From assembly GCF_050571805.1 (NCBI RefSeq), contig NZ_CP192219.1: 64,000 nt of DNA; one strand, 5' to 3'. The notes beneath the pieces were generated by a model. The model ran no database searches. It was given only the letters and a program-made list of their open reading frames with translations, and was not told where the DNA came from. Positions 61,199-64,000 of this stretch are shown here, piece by piece; the stretch's first letter is position 1; each line of letters opens with the position of its first letter. This DNA is from Halodesulfovibrio aestuarii (GTDB lineage: Bacteria > Desulfobacterota > Desulfovibrionia > Desulfovibrionales > Desulfovibrionaceae). A program made the position numbers and the translations under genes.

Positions 61199-64000
61199 AT
61201 GCAAAGAAGGACGTTTTTGAAGACGACTGCAACAGCAGTAACTGTCACCGCATTTACAGGATTGGGGCCTGCATTTGCTTTGGACAATGTAGTGAAAGAA
61301 GCTGGAGAGAATAAAATTCAGTGGAGTAAACAGACCACATCTATCTGTGCGTTCTGTTCTGTCGGCTGTGGTTTGTTGGTTCACACCAACAAATCAACCG
61401 GACGCGTTGTAAACGTGGAAGGTAACAGCGATCATCCGATTAACTGTGGCTCTCTTTGTGCTAAAGGGGCTAGTTCTATCCAGATGACTGTAAATGCAGA
61501 TAGGCCAACTAAATGCATGTACCGTGCACCGTATAGTGATGCGTTTGAAGTTAAAGATTGGGATTGGTGTAAAAAACGTATTGCAAAGCTCATAAAAAAA
61601 TCTCGTGATGAGTCTTTTGAAGAGAAAAACGCAGCAGGGAAAGTGGTTAACCGTACTATGGGAATTGCTTCTCTGGGGTCTGCCGCTCTTGATAACGAAG
61701 AATGTTATGCAATGCATTCTTTTATGCGTTCCCTTGGTCTGGTGTATGTGGAACACCAGGCACGAATCTGACACAGCGCAACAGTAGCGGCTCTGGGAGA
61801 GTCGTTCGGACGCGGTGCCATGACCAACCACTGGAATGATTTACAGAACAGTGATTGCATTTTGATTATGGGTAGTAACCCTGCCGAAAATCATCCAATT
61901 TCTTTTAAATGGGTACTTAAAGCTCAGCGTGCTGGTGCCAAAGTAATCCATGTCGATCCTCGATTTACCCGTACCTCTGCACGTTCAGATATGCATGCCG
62001 CGCTTCGTTCCGGCACTGATATCGCTGTGCTTGGCGGTATGATTAATTACATTCTGCAAGAGAAACGGTACTTCAAAGAGTACATGGTGGAATACACCAA
62101 CGCCTCCTTTATTGTAGGTGAAGATTACGGATTTAAAGATGGTTTATTTACCGGTTTTGATCCTGTTACTCGTTCCTATGATAAGTCCAAGTGGACATTT
62201 GAAATGGATAGTAAGGGTAATCCTAAACGGGATAAATCTCTTGCACACCCACGTTGTGTATTCCAGATTATGAAGAAACATTATGAGCGCTACACTCTCG
62301 ATAACGTTTCTTCCATGTCCGGTGTTTCTGTTGAAGATTTGAAGCAGATTTATACGTTGTATACTGAAACCGGTACCGCTAAAAAAGCTGGTACCATTAT
62401 GTATGCAATGGGCTGGACTCAGCATTCTGTCGGTGTACAAAACATTCGTTCAATGGCGATGATCCAGCTTTTGTTGGGTAACATGGGCATTGCCGGCGGT
62501 GGTGTTAACGCGCTGCGTGGTGAATGTAACGTACAGGGGTCAACAGACTATGCGTTGTTATATCACATTCTTCCCGGTTATCTTAAAACACCGTTAGCTG
62601 GTCAGGATACTCTTGAACAGTACAACAAGGCATTTACTCCGGTTTCCAATGATCCGAAAAGTGCAAACTGGTGGAGCAACTATCCTAAGTATTCTGCAAG
62701 CCTTATTAAGGCGATGTACGAAAATGACGACCCGAAAGATGCTTATAACTATCTACCGCGCCTTGATTCTCATAAAGCCAGTGAATACTCCTGGCTGCCT
62801 CTTATCGACCGTATGGCAGACGGGAAATTTTCCGGTGCACTTATCTGGGGTATGAACCCTGCGTGTTCCGGTTCTGACTCTGAGAAAACCCGTAAGGCTC
62901 TCAGTGAGTTGGACTGGATGGTAAACGTTAACTTGTTTACCTGTGAGACCAGTGACTTCTGGAAAGGGCCCGGCATGGATCCTAAGTCTGTTAAAACCGA
63001 GACATTCTATCTGCCGTGTGCATCTGCAATCGAAAAAGAGGGATCGGTTTCCAACTCCGGCCGCTGGATGCAGTGGCGTTATAAAGCGCAGGAACCGCAG
63101 GACGGCGTATTGACCGATGGTCACTACTTCCATGAACTGTGGGAAGAGCTTGTGCATCTTTATAATGAAGAGAGCGGGGCATATCCGGAGCCAATCACCC
63201 ATCTTACTTTCAATAATATGTGTGAAGCGGATGAAGACGGTCACTATCACTTCAGCGCCCAGCAGACTGCACGTCTGTGTAACGGCTGGTTCACCCGTGA
63301 TGTAGAAGTAAAGGGCAAAAAGTTTACAAAGGGACAACAGGTTCCCAGCTTCGCATACCTTCAAGATGATGGTTCCACCACTTCCGGTAACTGGCTCTAT
63401 TGTAACTCCTATACAGATGAAGGGAACAAGGCAGAGCGTCACGACAGCACTCAGACTGCCGAACAGGCACGTATCGGCCTGTACCCGAACTGGACTTGGT
63501 GTTGGCCTGTTAACCGTCGTATCATTTACAACAGAGCCTCCTGTGATCCAAAGGGTAACCCGTGGAATCCAGAGAAAGCTGTAATTAAATGGAACGGCGA
63601 AAAGTGGGTTGGTGATGTGCCGGACGGCGGCTGGGCACCTGGTACCAAGCATCCATTCATCATGCTTAAGCATGGTATGGGACAGCTCTTTGGTCCCGGG
63701 CGTGCAGATGGCCCTCTTCCTGAATACTACGAGCCGTTGGAATGTCCTATTGACTCCCATGCATTCTCAAAGCAGTTGAATACCCCGACGGCTGTTCATT
63801 TTGAAGATGAAAAGAAAGCTGTTGCGGACGAGCGTTACCCGTTTGTTGCATCCACGTACCGTGTGACAGAACACTGGCAGACTGGTTCCATGACTCGCTG
63901 GATGAGTTGGCTTGTGGAAGCAGAACCGCAGATGTTTGTCGAAATCAGTCCACAGCTTGCAAAGCTGCGCGGTTTTGAAAATGGTGAAAAAGTTATTGTA
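61199..64000 (+). CDS. Periplasmic formate dehydrogenase catalytic subunit, selenocysteine-containing (partial)
   Basis: Oxidises formate to CO2 at a molybdenum or tungsten bis-MGD site in the periplasm. The ATG at 61199 follows AGGGAG; a TTG two codons earlier is a less likely start. Tat signal RRTFLK at the N-terminus with cleavage near residue 27 (AFA). One [4Fe-4S] cluster is bound by Cys50, Cys53, Cys57 and Cys87. Translation continues through UGA at 61769 (residue 191, in ARI-U-HSATVAAL), where selenocysteine coordinates the metal; the downstream frame is FdhA/FdnG sequence (MTNHWNDLQN, GSNPAENHPIS, GGVNALRGECNVQGS). The gene runs off the window with 934 codons visible, of an expected roughly 1000. 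An iron-sulfur partner subunit would be expected just downstream. Confidence 0.95.
61769..61804 (+). promoter_or_regulatory. Selenocysteine UGA codon and SECIS-like hairpin
   Basis: UGA at 61769-61771 is followed 16 bases later by a hairpin CGGCTC (61788-61793) / GAGTCG (61799-61804) with loop TGGGA, the geometry of bacterial SECIS elements that bind SelB. The reading frame stays open on both sides of UGA. Confidence 0.85.

Overview
The window reads as chromosomal DNA of a marine sulfate/sulfonate-reducing member of the Desulfovibrionaceae, probably close to Halodesulfovibrio. This is inferred from an isethionate-respiration cluster (glycyl-radical isethionate sulfite-lyase, activase, TRAP uptake, sigma-54 regulator), a periplasmic selenocysteine formate dehydrogenase, sigma-54 control of carbon uptake genes and moderate-to-low GC. 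No plasmid, phage or insertion-sequence gene was recognised.

Layout. 1-4.5 kb: a peptide-type ABC importer (SBP, DppB, partial DppC; minus strand), divergent from an M20 metallopeptidase. 4.8-15.2 kb: isethionate cluster. islA (minus) is separated by a 1.4-kb regulatory gap from dctP, a fused dctQM, islB, a PAS/AAA+ sigma-54 activator and a TauE-like exporter (plus). Good -24/-12 promoters face outward on both sides of the gap, and TGCAA-rich palindromes lie between them. Isethionate would be imported and cleaved to acetaldehyde and sulfite, the sulfite feeding respiration. 15.3-18.4 kb: a DUF4125/DUF4037 pair, a TetR regulator, tRNA-Gln(CTG) and tRNA-Glu(TTC).

18.5-47.7 kb is the most distinctive region: a nearly complete type II secretion system (gspIJK, gspCDEN, and gspL-M-AB-G-H-TPR-gspF) next to three very large secreted proteins. 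Two are tandem paralogues with a propeller-like N-terminus, Ig/PKD-like repeats and a choice-of-anchor-U-like domain; the third is a subtilisin-like protease. All three end in a Gly-rich motif with a Cys, a transmembrane helix and a basic tail, and a small CPBP/Rce1-type glutamic intramembrane protease sits among them. This fits the recently proposed Cys-containing CTERM/Mrt sorting systems (JDVT/Synerg/MYXO type), with apparatus, sorting enzyme and cargo in one locus. The protease gene has an 11-G tract exactly at the anchor motif; slippage by one base either way stops translation within six codons and removes the anchor. This suggests a phase-variable switch between surface-anchored and released enzyme.

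47.8-55.3 kb: a malate module with malic enzyme, a 2-hydroxycarboxylate transporter behind a sigma-54 promoter, and a two-component system (hybrid histidine kinase with an ABC-substrate-binding-type sensor, plus an NtrC-family regulator). 55.4-59.6 kb: a CorA-type metal transporter and a large MscS channel. 59.6-60.4 kb: a RidA-family protein preceded by the decayed remnant of a BFD-like [2Fe-2S] protein with two in-frame stops. 61.2 kb to the end: the 5' part of a Tat-exported formate dehydrogenase catalytic subunit with an in-frame UGA (selenocysteine) and a SECIS-like hairpin.
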